A stretch of 64,000 nt of DNA, from contig JAKCCV010000017.1 in NCBI GenBank assembly GCA_021838785.1, positions 19,431 through 83,430 on the forward strand. The letters are read 5' to 3'. Below the pieces are notes generated by a model. The model had not been told where the DNA came from and ran no database searches. It was given only the letters and a program-made list of their open reading frames with translations. Numbering within the stretch: position 1 is the stretch's first letter; the number at the start of each line of letters is the position of its first letter. The DNA comes from Acidobacteriota bacterium (lineage in GTDB: Bacteria; Acidobacteriota; Terriglobia; UBA7540). Shown piece after piece: positions 53,367 through 63,849 of the stretch. The translations under genes were made by a program, and so were the position numbers.

Positions 53367-54044
53367 TTGCCGCGCACCCAAGTCGCCGGGATGGAGAAGA
53401 GGGACACCATGGCTGGCGCAGAAGCTGCTCGGTGGCGGAGCCTCCGCTCGCGCCTGGAGGCCTCCTTCCAAGCTGCTCAGCAAGGATGGTCGCCCCCGCC
53501 CGAGGTCGTCGTGAACATTCTCCGACAGCGAGCCAGAGCCCTTGCGCAAGAGCAGGCCCGACACGTACCCGGCGAAAGCTTATCCGTTGTCACCTTCTGC
53601 CTGAATGAAGAGACCTACGCTGTGGAGTCCTGCTACGTCCGTGAAGTCTGTCCGTTGAAGGAATTGACGCCGTTGCCAGGCACTCTTCCGCACGTGGCCG
53701 GAATGGTCAACCGACATGGGAAAGCTCTTGCCGTGATTGACCTAAAACGACTCTTCGAGCTTCCCGCAAGGGATGCGACAGAGCCCCGCAAACTCGTTGT
53801 CCTTCGGGAAGGTGAGACGGAACTGGGGCTCGTTGCGGATCGGTTGCTGGGCGTAGAGGCAATTTTCATGACAGAAATCCAGCCTTCGCTTCCGACGCTC
53901 ACGGGGTTGCGGGCTGATGACCTCATGGGCGTCACGAACGGGCCGATCATCATTCTGGATGCCCGGATGATTTTGAGCCGCGTTCGGGGCGCGGAGCCCG
54001 TTGGGCTGGCCGGAGGGGACAACCATGAAATGGACAGTCGGTAG
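53367..54044 (+). CDS. Second CheW-domain protein
   Basis: A 225-residue protein with an N-terminal helical extension of about 70 residues and a CheW domain from about residue 75 ([24 protein letters not shown]). It contains [28 protein letters not shown], the receptor/kinase-binding region. Two starts compete: TTG 53367 with AAGGAG 6 nt upstream, and ATG 53409 with GAGGG upstream. Its end overlaps the receptor gene by 20 nt. Two different CheW proteins in one cluster are common in Frz- and Pil-like systems, where one may serve as adaptor to the receptor and one to the kinase. Confidence 0.88.
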   Translation: MPRTQVAGMEKRDTMAGAEAARWRSLRSRLEASFQAAQQGWSPPPEVVVNILRQRARALAQEQARHVPGESLSVVTFCLNEETYAVESCYVREVCPLKELTPLPGTLPHVAGMVNRHGKALAVIDLKRLFELPARDATEPRKLVVLREGETELGLVADRLLGVEAIFMTEIQPSLPTLTGLRADDLMGVTNGPIIILDARMILSRVRGAEPVGLAGGDNHEMDSR

Positions 54045-55752
54045 AAAAATCGCTAGCGGGTTTGCACTCGCTCTCGTGATTTTGATCCTTGTCGGAACGG
54101 TTTCCTATATCAGCACGTCGAAGTTTATAGAATCCGCACAGTGGGTCACGCATTCCTATCAAGTGATTGATAACTCGGAAGCGCTGCTCTCCAGTCTTGA
54201 AAACGCAGAGACGGGCCAACGCGGTTATTTAATCACCGGCGAGGAGAGCTATCTTGCTCCCTATAACGGGGCGTCGCAGGCTGTCCGCGCGGACATGGAG
54301 CGGATTCGGAGCCTCACGATGGATGACCCGGCACAGCAAAGGAGGCTGGCGGAACTTCAGCCCTTGATTGCGGCCAAGTTTGCGGAGCTTCGACAAACCA
54401 TTGAGTTGCGCCGCCAGAAGGGTTATCAAGCCGCGTTACCGCTCATCCTCTCGAACAAAGGCAAAGAGACGATGGACGCGATCCGAAAGATTGTCGGCCG
54501 CATGGAAAACGAGGAGCGCCAATTACTGAAGCAACGCGACATGGAGGAGAGGGATCTAGCCCGAAAGACGGAGCTGACTATCGCCTATGGAATGGTGTTG
54601 GCGGTGATCCTTTTGGTTCTCGTGGGGTTCATGACGGCGAGGAACATCACCCGGCCTTTGCGGACGCTTTCTGCGGCGGCGGAGCGGATCTCTCTCGGTG
54701 ACTTAAACGTGAATTTTTCCCCCAACGGCCGCTCCGACGAGGTCGGGGTGTTATCACGGGCTTTTGTGGCCATGGCTCGGTCGCTTGACGGTTTGGCGGA
54801 GGCGGCGGAAAGAATCGCGGCCGGAGATATGTCGGCTCCTTTGGAGGCGAGATCGGAACAGGATGTGTTGGGGAATGCTTTCATTACCATGCGAGAAGGG
54901 CTCCGAAGGAGCACGGGCGAAATCAAGGAATCGGTTAATGTGCTCAGCGCCTCGGCCAGCCAGATCTTAGCCGCCACCACCCAAGTGGCCTCCGGGGCTG
55001 CGGAAAGCGCGACCGCCATCGCCCAAACCACGGCGACTGTTGAAGAGGTCAAACAAACGGCCCAGCTTTCCAGCCAAAAGGCGAAGCAAGTTTCGGACGC
55101 CGCCCAGCGATCGGTCGAAGTGGCCCAAACCGGCAAACAGGCGGTCGAGGAGGCCATCGAGAAAATGAATCGCATTCGCCAGCAGATGGAGTCCATCGCC
55201 GAGAGCATCGTGGGTCTTAGCGAGCAGAGCCAGGCGATTGGCGAAATCATGGCCACGGTCAACGACCTGGCTGACCAATCCAACCTACTGGCGGTCAATG
55301 CGGCCATCGAAGCGGCCAAGGCGGGCGAGCAGGGACGGGGCTTCGCCGTGGTCGCGCAGGAGATCCGGGCCCTCGCCGAACAATCAAAGCAGGCCACGAC
55401 GCGCGTGCGAAGCATCCTGGGGGACATTCAGAAGGCGACCACGGCTGCGGTGATGGCGACCGAGCAGGGAAACAGGGCCGTCGAAGCCGGCGTCCAGCAG
55501 TCCTTGCAGGCCGGTGAATCGGTGCAGAGACTTGCGGAGGGCATCGCTCAGGCGGCTCAGGCCGCCACGCAGATTGCGGCTTCCGCGCAGCAGCAGTTGG
55601 TAGGCATGGATCAGGTGGCCATGGCCATGGAAAGCGTCAAGCAGGCAAGCAGTCAGAACGTGGCCAGCACGCGGCAAGCCGAAAATGTGGCGCAAAGTTT
55701 GCATGCCCTGGGCCAGAAGCTTCGAGAACTGGTGGCTCAGTACCGCGTCTAA
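54025..55752 (+). CDS. Methyl-accepting chemotaxis protein with CHASE3 sensor
   Basis: A 575-residue receptor. A first membrane helix (about 10-32) leads to an extracytoplasmic CHASE3-type helical sensor (about 35-180; note [19 protein letters not shown]), then a second helix (about 188-208), a HAMP domain and a second HAMP-like stretch (about 210-310), and a long signalling coiled coil. The conserved hairpin tip reads [24 protein letters not shown]. Start ATG 54025 has GGAGGGG upstream and overlaps the CheW gene. The ligand is unknown; CHASE3 often senses without a small-molecule pocket. Confidence 0.92.
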   Translation: MKWTVGRKIASGFALALVILILVGTVSYISTSKFIESAQWVTHSYQVIDNSEALLSSLENAETGQRGYLITGEESYLAPYNGASQAVRADMERIRSLTMDDPAQQRRLAELQPLIAAKFAELRQTIELRRQKGYQAALPLILSNKGKETMDAIRKIVGRMENEERQLLKQRDMEERDLARKTELTIAYGMVLAVILLVLVGFMTARNITRPLRTLSAAAERISLGDLNVNFSPNGRSDEVGVLSRAFVAMARSLDGLAEAAERIAAGDMSAPLEARSEQDVLGNAFITMREGLRRSTGEIKESVNVLSASASQILAATTQVASGAAESATAIAQTTATVEEVKQTAQLSSQKAKQVSDAAQRSVEVAQTGKQAVEEAIEKMNRIRQQMESIAESIVGLSEQSQAIGEIMATVNDLADQSNLLAVNAAIEAAKAGEQGRGFAVVAQEIRALAEQSKQATTRVRSILGDIQKATTAAVMATEQGNRAVEAGVQQSLQAGESVQRLAEGIAQAAQAATQIAASAQQQLVGMDQVAMAMESVKQASSQNVASTRQAENVAQSLHALGQKLRELVAQYRV

Positions 55753-55765
55753 ACCGAGGACGTTC

Positions 55766-58042
55766 ATGTCGCAATCGAACGAGGAGTTTGCGAAGAAATT
55801 GATGGCGACCTTTCAAGCGGAGGCCGAGGAGCATCTTCGGACGCTGACGCAAGGAATTCTCAGTCTCGAGCAGACTTCCGATGCCTTCCGGCAGGGAGAA
55901 GCCTTGGAGACGGTTTTTCGGGAGTCGCACAGCCTGAAAGGCGCGGCGAGGACGGTCAATTTCGGCGAGATGGAGACTTTGTGCCGGGCCCTGGAAGACA
56001 TCTTCTCCGCGATGAAGACGCGGCAACTCGTGGCGACCCCATTGCTATTCGACCAACTACATTCGACCCTCGATACCTTGCGCGAACTCCTGCGCGGCCG
56101 GCAAAGGGACCCCGCCGTGGCCAATAAAATTCTTGAATTACTCCAAGCTCTTGAGAGCTACCGGCTCGGCGTGCACCGCGGCTCGCCGCTCTCTCCCATG
56201 GGAGCCGAAGTCCCAGCCGGTGTCGAAAGCTCTCCCGGACATGAAACCCTGGGTCCTCATGGAACGGCACAAGCCGAATGGTCGGAGGGGGTGCGGATCC
56301 GTGCCGCCAGGCTGAACGCGCTTCTTCTCGAAGCCGAGGAGCTGCTGGCGATGAGGCTGGCGCTCGCCCAGCGCGTAGAGGATTTGCGTCACGTTACGGC
56401 GAGGCTCGACGAGTGGGAAGGCGCCCATCAAAGATTTGAGCCGGAAACTCCCACCGCAAAGCCGCACGCTTTCATCGGACGAGATGAAAATGCAGAAAGC
56501 AGCAAAGACAAAGGCATTCTTCAGGACTCGAACGGGAGCGGCACTTGGGTTCGATCGCTCGACCGTGAACTCCGTGCTGTGACCTCTCGGCTGGAGGCGG
56601 ATCATCGCGCTTTTTTGACCATGAGCGAGCGTTTGCTCGGAGACCTCAAGGGGTCTTTGATGCTTCCGTTTCACGCGGTCCTGGAGCCGTTTCCCAAGTT
56701 GGCGCGCGACCTCGCCCGTGCCCAGGGCAAAGAGGTGGAGTTCGTTGTGCGTGGGGCGGAAATCGAGGTGGATCGCAGGGTTCTTGAAACCTTGAAGGAT
56801 CCTTTGATGCACCTTATTCGCAACGCCGTGGATCACGGCATCGAATCGCCAGAGCAAAGGGAGCAAGTGGGGAAATCGAGGCGAGGCTTGATCGAGCTGG
56901 AAATATCTCAGCGCCGGGGAGGGAGATTCGAGCTCGTCGTTTCGGACGACGGGAATGGTATTGGCGTTGAGCAAGTTCGCCAGGCCGCGCTCAAGCAGGG
57001 CGTCGCGTCAGCGGAAATGAGCGAGACGGCCGTGTGCCAGCTTATCTTCCGCTCGGGCATCTCCACAAGCCCTGCGGTGACCGACCTGTCGGGACGCGGA
57101 CTTGGTTTGGCGATTGTGGATGAAAAAGTGCGGAATCTTGGAGGCTCGATTTCGCTCGAAACCAATCCAGGTCGCGGCACCACCTTCCGGATCCTGCTTC
57201 CGGTGACGATGGCGGCGTTTCGGGGAGTTCTGGTGCGCGCTAGCGGGCGCTTCTTCATTCTACCGACGGCGGAGGTCCAACGCGTGGTGCGGATTGGCCG
57301 ACGGGATGTCAAGACGGTCGAGAACCGCGAGACAATACGGATGAACGATCATCCCATGGCCGTGGTGCGTCTCGCAGACGCCATCAAGCTAGATTTCCAA
57401 TCGAATGGCCCCGAGACTCCACCCCTCACTTACGGGCTGGTTCTAACGTCCGCGGGCTTGGAAATGGTGCTTCAGGTGGATGAGATCCTGCGGGAGCAGG
57501 AAGTGGTGGTGCGGGCGCTCCCGACTTATCTCGCGCATTTGAAAATATTCGCCGGCGCCGCGGTCCTTGGAAGCGGCCAACTCGTGCCGATTTTGAATAC
57601 AGAGGAACTCGTGAAGCTTGCCGTGAAGGCCTCACCGCGACGCTCGGCGTCGGGCGCAGCGACAGAGCATCCCAAGTCGCCGCCGTCCGTCCTGGTGGCT
57701 GAGGACTCGGTGACGGCTCGCACCTTGCTGAAGCACATCCTCGAATCGGCGGGATTTCGGGTCAAAACGGCGGTGGATGGTCTGGAGGCTTACACGCTGC
57801 TGCGAGCCGAGCCATTCAACCTGCTCGTCTCGGATGTGGACATGCCGCGCATGAGCGGGTTTGACCTCACAGCCAAAATTCGTGCCGATGGGCGATTGAA
57901 AGACCTGCCCGTCGTCCTGATGACTGCCCTCGAATCCGAGCAGGATCGAGAACGCGGCATGCAAGCCGGGGCCAACGCCTATCTGACTAAAAGCCGCTTC
58001 GACCAGAGCCATCTGCTGGAGGTCATTCGCCGGCTGGTCTGA
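55766..58042 (+). CDS. cheA: Hybrid chemotaxis kinase CheA with C-terminal receiver
   Basis: A 758-residue kinase. In order: HPt domain with the phosphorylated His55 (ESHSLKGAARTVNF), a long linker (about 110-260) in place of a clear CheY-binding P2 domain, dimerisation and ATPase domains (N-box HLIRNAVDHGIE near 349, VSDDGNGIG, GRGLGLAIV), a CheW-like domain (about 490-620), and a receiver domain from about 637 with the phospho-Asp near 690 (SDVDMPRMSG). This CheA-REC form resembles FrzE and PilL/ChpA. Start ATG 55766 has GAGGA upstream, 13 nt after the receptor gene. Confidence 0.93.
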   Translation: MSQSNEEFAKKLMATFQAEAEEHLRTLTQGILSLEQTSDAFRQGEALETVFRESHSLKGAARTVNFGEMETLCRALEDIFSAMKTRQLVATPLLFDQLHSTLDTLRELLRGRQRDPAVANKILELLQALESYRLGVHRGSPLSPMGAEVPAGVESSPGHETLGPHGTAQAEWSEGVRIRAARLNALLLEAEELLAMRLALAQRVEDLRHVTARLDEWEGAHQRFEPETPTAKPHAFIGRDENAESSKDKGILQDSNGSGTWVRSLDRELRAVTSRLEADHRAFLTMSERLLGDLKGSLMLPFHAVLEPFPKLARDLARAQGKEVEFVVRGAEIEVDRRVLETLKDPLMHLIRNAVDHGIESPEQREQVGKSRRGLIELEISQRRGGRFELVVSDDGNGIGVEQVRQAALKQGVASAEMSETAVCQLIFRSGISTSPAVTDLSGRGLGLAIVDEKVRNLGGSISLETNPGRGTTFRILLPVTMAAFRGVLVRASGRFFILPTAEVQRVVRIGRRDVKTVENRETIRMNDHPMAVVRLADAIKLDFQSNGPETPPLTYGLVLTSAGLEMVLQVDEILREQEVVVRALPTYLAHLKIFAGAAVLGSGQLVPILNTEELVKLAVKASPRRSASGAATEHPKSPPSVLVAEDSVTARTLLKHILESAGFRVKTAVDGLEAYTLLRAEPFNLLVSDVDMPRMSGFDLTAKIRADGRLKDLPVVLMTALESEQDRERGMQAGANAYLTKSRFDQSHLLEVIRRLV

Positions 58043-58098
58043 CAGATGAGGGTTCGAAACCGATTGAAGCGAGCCGAATAAGAGCGGCAGGAGTTTCC

Positions 58099-59154
58099 GT
58101 GATTAAGGTCTTGGTGGTGGACGATTCCAGGGTGGCGCGCGAAGGGCTGGCCAGGCTGCTCAGCGCCGACCCTGAAGTGCAGGTGGTGGCCACGGCCAGC
58201 AACGGCCAGGAAGCCTTGGACCTCACCGGGCGCGAGCGTCCCGACGTCATCACCATGGATCTGCATATGCCGGTGATGAACGGTTACGAGGCGACGCGAC
58301 GGATTATGGAGACTTTTCCCACGCCCATCGTCATTGTGAGTGGCAGTTCGGCGGCCTCGGAGCTTGTCGGGCCGTTCCGCGCCTTCGAAGCGGGCGCCCT
58401 GAACGTCGTGCCGAAGCCTGCCGGGGAAGGTCATCCGCTGCATAAAATGGCTGCCGACGAGCTCCGACGCGCCGTCAAATTGATGGCGGAGGTTAAGGTG
58501 GTTCGACGCTGGCCCCGCGGGGCCAAAGAAAAGCCCCCCCTCTCGCCCGCGCCCGAAGTTTCCGTCGGTTTGTTCTCTCAGAATGTGGAGGCCATTGCTA
58601 TCGGCGCCTCGACAGGGGGGCCTCAAACTCTTCAGGCCATTCTGTCGTCATTAAGGCGAGATTTTACGATACCTCTCCTCATCGTCCAACATATGGCGCC
58701 CGGGTTCATTCAAGGCTTTGCGGAGTGGCTGTCGGAGGTCTCAAATTTGAGAGTGGGGCTGGTTTGCCAGGACGAACCTATTCGCCCGGGGAGGGTTTAT
58801 CTGGCGCCGGATGGATTTCACATGGGCGTAGGACCCGGACCCCGCATCGTTCTTGGTCGCACAGAGTCGCCGGGCGAAATGCAACCCTCGGTGAATTATC
58901 TCTTCCGCTCGATGGCCCTTAGGTTTGGCGCGCGGTGCGCCGGTGTGCTCTTAACGGGCATGGGCAAAGACGGCGCCGAAGCGTTGAAATTGATGAAGCA
59001 GGCCGGTGCCCTGACCATCGCGCAGGATGAGGCAAGTTCGATTGTCCACGGGATGCCCGGCGAGGCCATCAAGCTCGGGGCGGCAACCTGGGTTCTCTCG
59101 CCTGAAAATATTGCCGCAGCGTTCAATGGTTGGGTGCAGAAACGGGATAAGTGA
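58099..59154 (+). CDS. cheB: Chemotaxis response regulator methylesterase CheB
   Basis: A 351-residue two-domain protein: an N-terminal receiver (1-125, phospho-Asp in DVITMDLHMPVMNG) and a C-terminal methylesterase (about 165-345). The catalytic serine is in IGASTGGPQTL, the histidine in IVQHMAPGF, and the aspartate in GMGKDGAEAL. It would demethylate or deamidate the receptor. No cheR is present in the cluster, so the matching methyltransferase is elsewhere or missing. Start is GTG 58099; the end overlaps the next gene by 4 nt. Confidence 0.94.
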   Translation: MIKVLVVDDSRVAREGLARLLSADPEVQVVATASNGQEALDLTGRERPDVITMDLHMPVMNGYEATRRIMETFPTPIVIVSGSSAASELVGPFRAFEAGALNVVPKPAGEGHPLHKMAADELRRAVKLMAEVKVVRRWPRGAKEKPPLSPAPEVSVGLFSQNVEAIAIGASTGGPQTLQAILSSLRRDFTIPLLIVQHMAPGFIQGFAEWLSEVSNLRVGLVCQDEPIRPGRVYLAPDGFHMGVGPGPRIVLGRTESPGEMQPSVNYLFRSMALRFGARCAGVLLTGMGKDGAEALKLMKQAGALTIAQDEASSIVHGMPGEAIKLGAATWVLSPENIAAAFNGWVQKRDK

Positions 59155-61316
59155 TGAGTCCCTTGTCTGGAACGAAACAACCGCCCGTTGAGATTCTGGT
59201 CGTCGAGGATAGCGCGACACAAGCCGAGCAGCTCCAATACCTCTTAAGCCAAAGGGGCTATGAGGTCATTGCAAAGCGCAATGGCCGCGAGGCGTTAGGC
59301 TGGCTGAGCACCCATCGGCCCACCCTCATCCTTTCCGACGTCCTCATGCCGGAAATGAATGGCTTTGAGCTCTGCCGGCAGGTGAAGTCGAGAGGCGAAT
59401 GGAAGGAGATCCCTGTTGTTCTCTTGACGTCGCTTTCGAGCCCCAGCGACATTATCCAGGGATTGAGTGCGGGCGCGGACAATTTTATCCGCAAGCCCTA
59501 CGATGTAAATTATCTTTTCTCCCGCATTGACTATGTGCTGACACACCGCGAACTGCGCCGCACGGAAAAGACCAGGCTCGGGGTTGAAATCTTCCTAAAC
59601 GGTCAGCGGCACTTTATCGCGGCTGAGCGCCAGCAGATTTTGGACCTGCTCATCTCGACCTATGAGGATGCGGTCAATCTGAACCGCGAATTGCAAGCCA
59701 AACAACAGGAGCTCGCCCAATTCGCGCGCCAGCTTGAGAACGTGGTTTCCCAACGCACGGCGGCGCTGACGGCCGAAGTGGCCGAGCGCAAGCGAATCGA
59801 GGCGGCGCTGCGGGAATCCGAAGAACGGTATCGCCTGCTTTTCGAGGCCAATCCCCAGCCGATGTGGGTCTATGATACGGAGACACTCCATTTTCTCGCG
59901 GTCAACGAGACGGCCGTCGGACATTTTGGCTATTCGCAGGAAGAGTTTCGCAGCATGAAGATTACGGATCTTCACGAGCCGCAGGACGTTCCGCAGGTTC
60001 TGACTCAAGTATTGACACGCAAGGAGACCCGACGGCCGCCAGCGGATTGGCGGCTTCGCCGCAAGGACGGATCCTGGATCAACGCCGAAATCACTTCCCA
60101 CGCCTTGCCCTTTGGAAACGGGAAAACGCGGCTGGTGCTGGCTAATGATGTGACGGAAAGGAAAAAACTGGAAGACCAATTCCGCCAGGCCCAAAAGATG
60201 GAGGCGATTGGTCAGTTGGCGGGCGGCGTGGCCCACGATTTTAACAATTTGCTGACCATTATTACCGGTTACAGCCAATTGCTGAAGGAGCGATTCGGCT
60301 CCGACGCTGCGCTGACCACCTACCTGGACCAAATTCGGCACGCGGCCGATCGCGCCGCAGCGTTGACGCGGCAGCTTCTAGTTTTCAGCCGCCGCCAAGT
60401 GCTCGAGCCGCAGGTGCTCGACTTGAATCGGGTGGTTGCCGGCATGGACAAAATGCTGCGCCGGCTGATTGGGGAAGACATTGATTTGGCCACGGTTCAA
60501 TCGCGGTTGCTCGGCCGCGTGAGAGCGGACGCCGGGCAGATGGAGCAGATTATTCTGAATCTTGCGGTCAACGCACGCGACGCCATGCCGCACGGCGGGA
60601 AGCTGACCATTGAAACCGCCAACGTCGAGCTGGATGAGTCCTATGCTCGCGCCCATGTGGGTGTAACCCCCGGCGCTTACGTCCTTCTGGCCGTAAGCGA
60701 TACGGGACACGGGATGGATGAGAAGACGAAGTCTCACATGTTTGAGCCATTTTTCACCACCAAGGAGCCCGGCAAGGGCACGGGGCTTGGGCTCGCCACC
60801 GTCTATGGCATTGTGCAGCAATGCAGCGGACACATTTGGGTGTATAGCGAACCGGGCCGAGGAGCAACGTTTAAGATTTATCTGCCGCGCGTGGGGGAAG
60901 AGAGCCAGACGGCCGCTATGGAAAAGTCCCAGGAAGACGAACCGGCAGGTACAGAGACGATCCTATTGGTCGAAGACGAACAATCACTACGGGCTCTCGC
61001 GCGCGAGGTGCTCGCCTCAAAAGGCTATAATGTGTTGGAGGCGGAAAGCGCCCCGGATGCTCTGCGCCTCGCCGCCGACACCACCTCGCTGATTCATCTC
61101 CTGCTGACGGATGTCGTTATGCCCGAATTCAGTGGGCGTGAGGTGGCCGATCGGCTGAAGCCTCTCCATCCGGAAACCAAGGTTCTTTATATGTCCGGCT
61201 ACACGGACAGCGCGATTGTGCATCATGGCGTCCTGGACCCCGACACAGCCTATTTGCAAAAGCCGTTCACGCCCGGTGCGCTGCTTCGTAAGGTCCGGGA
61301 AGTCTTGGCCAACTGA
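59151..61316 (+). CDS. Hybrid histidine kinase (REC-PAS-HisKA-HATPase-REC)
   Basis: A 721-residue soluble kinase. It starts with a receiver (about 12-130; ILSDVLMPEMNG), a coiled coil (about 165-220), a PAS domain (about 222-340), the dimerisation domain with His362 in GGVAHDFNN, an ATPase domain (about 460-580; GTGLGLATVYGIVQQ), and a second receiver (about 600-721; LLTDVVMPEFSG). There are no membrane segments. The first receiver could accept phosphate from the CheA of the operon, making this a downstream branch. GTG 59151 and ATG 59154 both overlap the cheB stop. Confidence 0.92.
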   Translation: MMSPLSGTKQPPVEILVVEDSATQAEQLQYLLSQRGYEVIAKRNGREALGWLSTHRPTLILSDVLMPEMNGFELCRQVKSRGEWKEIPVVLLTSLSSPSDIIQGLSAGADNFIRKPYDVNYLFSRIDYVLTHRELRRTEKTRLGVEIFLNGQRHFIAAERQQILDLLISTYEDAVNLNRELQAKQQELAQFARQLENVVSQRTAALTAEVAERKRIEAALRESEERYRLLFEANPQPMWVYDTETLHFLAVNETAVGHFGYSQEEFRSMKITDLHEPQDVPQVLTQVLTRKETRRPPADWRLRRKDGSWINAEITSHALPFGNGKTRLVLANDVTERKKLEDQFRQAQKMEAIGQLAGGVAHDFNNLLTIITGYSQLLKERFGSDAALTTYLDQIRHAADRAAALTRQLLVFSRRQVLEPQVLDLNRVVAGMDKMLRRLIGEDIDLATVQSRLLGRVRADAGQMEQIILNLAVNARDAMPHGGKLTIETANVELDESYARAHVGVTPGAYVLLAVSDTGHGMDEKTKSHMFEPFFTTKEPGKGTGLGLATVYGIVQQCSGHIWVYSEPGRGATFKIYLPRVGEESQTAAMEKSQEDEPAGTETILLVEDEQSLRALAREVLASKGYNVLEAESAPDALRLAADTTSLIHLLLTDVVMPEFSGREVADRLKPLHPETKVLYMSGYTDSAIVHHGVLDPDTAYLQKPFTPGALLRKVREVLAN

Positions 61317-61496
61317 GCTTTCCGTACCCAGAGCGATTTTCGCCACCGATCTCGCCGCACTGCGTTAAACTCTCAACACCTCCGGCGAAGGCAGGACCGC
61401 GTCCGCGCCTTGTTTGAAAATTCCAGACTTGGTTCCGGATGTTTGTTGTAAACTGACGAGGCGGCCTCAGAGGCTGCAATGCCGGAGGAGGGAGTC

Positions 61497-62354
61497 ATGT
61501 CTCAAATTTCTCGTCGAGATTTTTTGAAGCAGGCGGCGGGGTCGGCAAGTATCGCCGGCCTTTGGTCGGCACAGGAGCTTTTCGCCAATCCGCTCGGCCT
61601 GCCGATTGGTTGCCAAACGTGGCCGGTCCGCAAGATGATCGCCCGGGATTTCCCGGGCACCATTAAGAAGCTGAAGGCGGCTGGGTTTCAAAGTATCGAA
61701 CTCTGTTCGCCGGTCGGTTACGCCGACCTGGGCTTTGGCGGTCTCGCCAAGTACTCGGGCGCCGAGCTTCGTCGCATGATTCACGATTTGGGCGTCGAAT
61801 GCATCAGCTCGCATTTTTCTATCCAGGAGCTGCGCGAGAACCAGGAAGGCCGAATCGCTTGGGCCAAAGAGCTGGGGTTGACGCAGATGATTGTCCCCTC
61901 GCTTGAAGGGCCCGCGCATCCCACGATGGAGGACGTCAAGCGCGCGGCGGACGAATTCAATCGCATTGCGGATCGCGCGGCCGAGGCCGGCATCCAGCAA
62001 GGTCTCCACAACGAGGGTTTCATTGATACCTCGGTGGACGGCCAGCGAACCTACGACATTTTATTTCGTCTGCTCAATCCCCGCACCGTCAAATTTCAGT
62101 TCCAGATTTCCGCCATCGAATACGGCTTTGATCCCATCCATTATTTCACCACCTATCCCGGCCGCTTCATCTCCATGCATGTGCAAGGTTGGGATGCGAG
62201 AACCCGCAAGATTGTGGCTGTCGGTCAGGGCACACTAAATTGGAAGAGGATTTTTGCCGCCGCGAAAATCGGAGGCATCAAGAATTATTACGTGGAAATG
62301 CCTTTTCCCCTCATGGAGGCGAGTGTGCCTTATCTGCGCCGGCTGCAAGTGTGA
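61497..62354 (+). CDS. Tat-exported sugar phosphate isomerase/epimerase-like protein
   Basis: A 285-residue protein with a Tat signal (SRRDFLKQAAG, residues 4-14) and a xylose-isomerase-like TIM barrel. Barrel features are GLPIGCQTWPV, FQSIELCSPVGY, CISSHFSIQEL and LHNEGFIDT, with metal-type ligands suggested by E, H and D residues at strand ends. ATG 61497 has GGAGGGAGTC upstream. Such exported proteins are common in Acidobacteria and Planctomycetes and are usually of unknown substrate. It lies 103 nt before the SGNH hydrolase gene, and the two may form a carbohydrate-use unit. Confidence 0.83.
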   Translation: MSQISRRDFLKQAAGSASIAGLWSAQELFANPLGLPIGCQTWPVRKMIARDFPGTIKKLKAAGFQSIELCSPVGYADLGFGGLAKYSGAELRRMIHDLGVECISSHFSIQELRENQEGRIAWAKELGLTQMIVPSLEGPAHPTMEDVKRAADEFNRIADRAAEAGIQQGLHNEGFIDTSVDGQRTYDILFRLLNPRTVKFQFQISAIEYGFDPIHYFTTYPGRFISMHVQGWDARTRKIVAVGQGTLNWKRIFAAAKIGGIKNYYVEMPFPLMEASVPYLRRLQV

Positions 62355-62457
62355 AGAGGTCATAGCGTTGGAATCGAGCGCCGAGTCCGCCGGCCTCATC
62401 ACCAAACGATCGGCGCGGAAGACGCAAGACGGAAGTTATTGAGCCAAGGAGGTGGGA

Positions 62458-63849
62458 ATGACGCTGTGGAAGAAGGGTTGGGTTGCGATGGGGCTGGTGC
62501 TCGCATGGGTGCCCGCAGCCGGGGCCCAGCAGCGCCCATTTTTACTGAAAAATGGCGACCGCGTTGTCTTTTATGGCGACAGCATCACCGAACAGCGTTA
62601 TTACACGGTTGCGGTCGAGACCTACGTTCGGACGCGCTTCCCGCATCTGCGGGTTAAATTCCTCAACTCCGCTGTCGGCGGTGCCACGGTGCTCGGCAAC
62701 TGGACAGCGCCCGTGGATGTGAGCCTCGCCCGCGATGTGTTTCCGTTTCATCCGGACGTCGTCACGATTATGCTCGGCATGAACGACGGCCATTATCGTC
62801 CCTGGGATGAGGCCATCGCCCAAACGTACGAAAACGGTTATCGCCACATCATCCGCTCGCTTCGCGATCACTTGCCCGGTGTGAGGATTGTTCTGATTGA
62901 GCCGACCCCTTGGGATGACATTACCCAACAACCCTCCTATCCGTATAATCCCACTCACGCACCGGGCGGGTATGATAGCGTCATTAGCCGTTACGCCAGG
63001 TTCGTCCGCCGGCTCGGCGCGCAGGATCACTTAGCAGTGGTGGATTTTCACACGCCGCTTATCCGGCTGATGGAAGAGACCAAACAGTCCAATCCCGCGC
63101 TGGCGGGGAAAATCATCCCGGGTCGTGTCCACCCCGGGCCGAGCGCCGAGTTGGTGATGGCGCAGACGCTGCTCAAAGCATGGAATGCTCCCGCGACGGT
63201 CAGCCGAGTGGTGATTAGCGCCGCTTCTTCTTCCGTCGTGGAGTCCAAAAACGCGAAGATAACCAATCTCTCTGCAAGACCCTCGGGCCTCACATGGACG
63301 GAAACCGACCGGGCGCTGCCTTACCCGATCATGACCCTTCATTCCACTCACTGGCCGCAGTTTCCGCCCGACCCTTGGGGGAAAAACGAGGAAATTTTCT
63401 GGCCACTGCCGCCTCTTGAAGGACCGGAAATTAACCCTGTCGCCGCCTGGGTTGTCAAGCAATCCCACATGTATCGTGAGCTGGATTCCGAAATGCTGCG
63501 AGTGACGGGCCTCACCGCGGGCCGCTATCAGCTCGCAATAGATGGCGAAATGGTGGGAAAGTTCTCCAAGGGGGCGCTCGACCGGGGCATCAACCTTGCG
63601 CAATACGATACGCCCATGATGCAGCAGGCGGATAAAGTGCTGACACTCGTTTGGCATCGCGTGGACTTGAGGTTTTATGGATGGCGAGCCGTTCAGGTGC
63701 CGCTCCAGCACGACGAATCCGCCGGCGTTCCATCGGCGGTTTCGCACCTGCTCGCCGCGCTGAATCAACAGCAGAATGAGCTGATTCACAAGGCCCGGGC
63801 CGCTGCCGAGCCGGTTGCGCGTCACTACCGGCTTACACCCGCGCCGTGA
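62458..63849 (+). CDS. Secreted SGNH/GDSL-family hydrolase
   Basis: A 463-residue exported esterase-like protein. A signal peptide (about 1-24, AAGAQQ) precedes an SGNH domain with block I FYGDSITEQ (catalytic Ser), the Gly block NSAVGGATV and the Asn block IMLGMNDGHY. Block V reads GRVHPGPS, so the catalytic His is kept but the usual Asp three residues before it is Gly. A second domain of about 200 residues, rich in aromatic and beta segments, follows. ATG 62458 has AGGAGG 5 nt upstream. It probably removes acyl groups from sugars outside the cytoplasm. Confidence 0.85.
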   Translation: MTLWKKGWVAMGLVLAWVPAAGAQQRPFLLKNGDRVVFYGDSITEQRYYTVAVETYVRTRFPHLRVKFLNSAVGGATVLGNWTAPVDVSLARDVFPFHPDVVTIMLGMNDGHYRPWDEAIAQTYENGYRHIIRSLRDHLPGVRIVLIEPTPWDDITQQPSYPYNPTHAPGGYDSVISRYARFVRRLGAQDHLAVVDFHTPLIRLMEETKQSNPALAGKIIPGRVHPGPSAELVMAQTLLKAWNAPATVSRVVISAASSSVVESKNAKITNLSARPSGLTWTETDRALPYPIMTLHSTHWPQFPPDPWGKNEEIFWPLPPLEGPEINPVAAWVVKQSHMYRELDSEMLRVTGLTAGRYQLAIDGEMVGKFSKGALDRGINLAQYDTPMMQQADKVLTLVWHRVDLRFYGWRAVQVPLQHDESAGVPSAVSHLLAALNQQQNELIHKARAAAEPVARHYRLTPAP

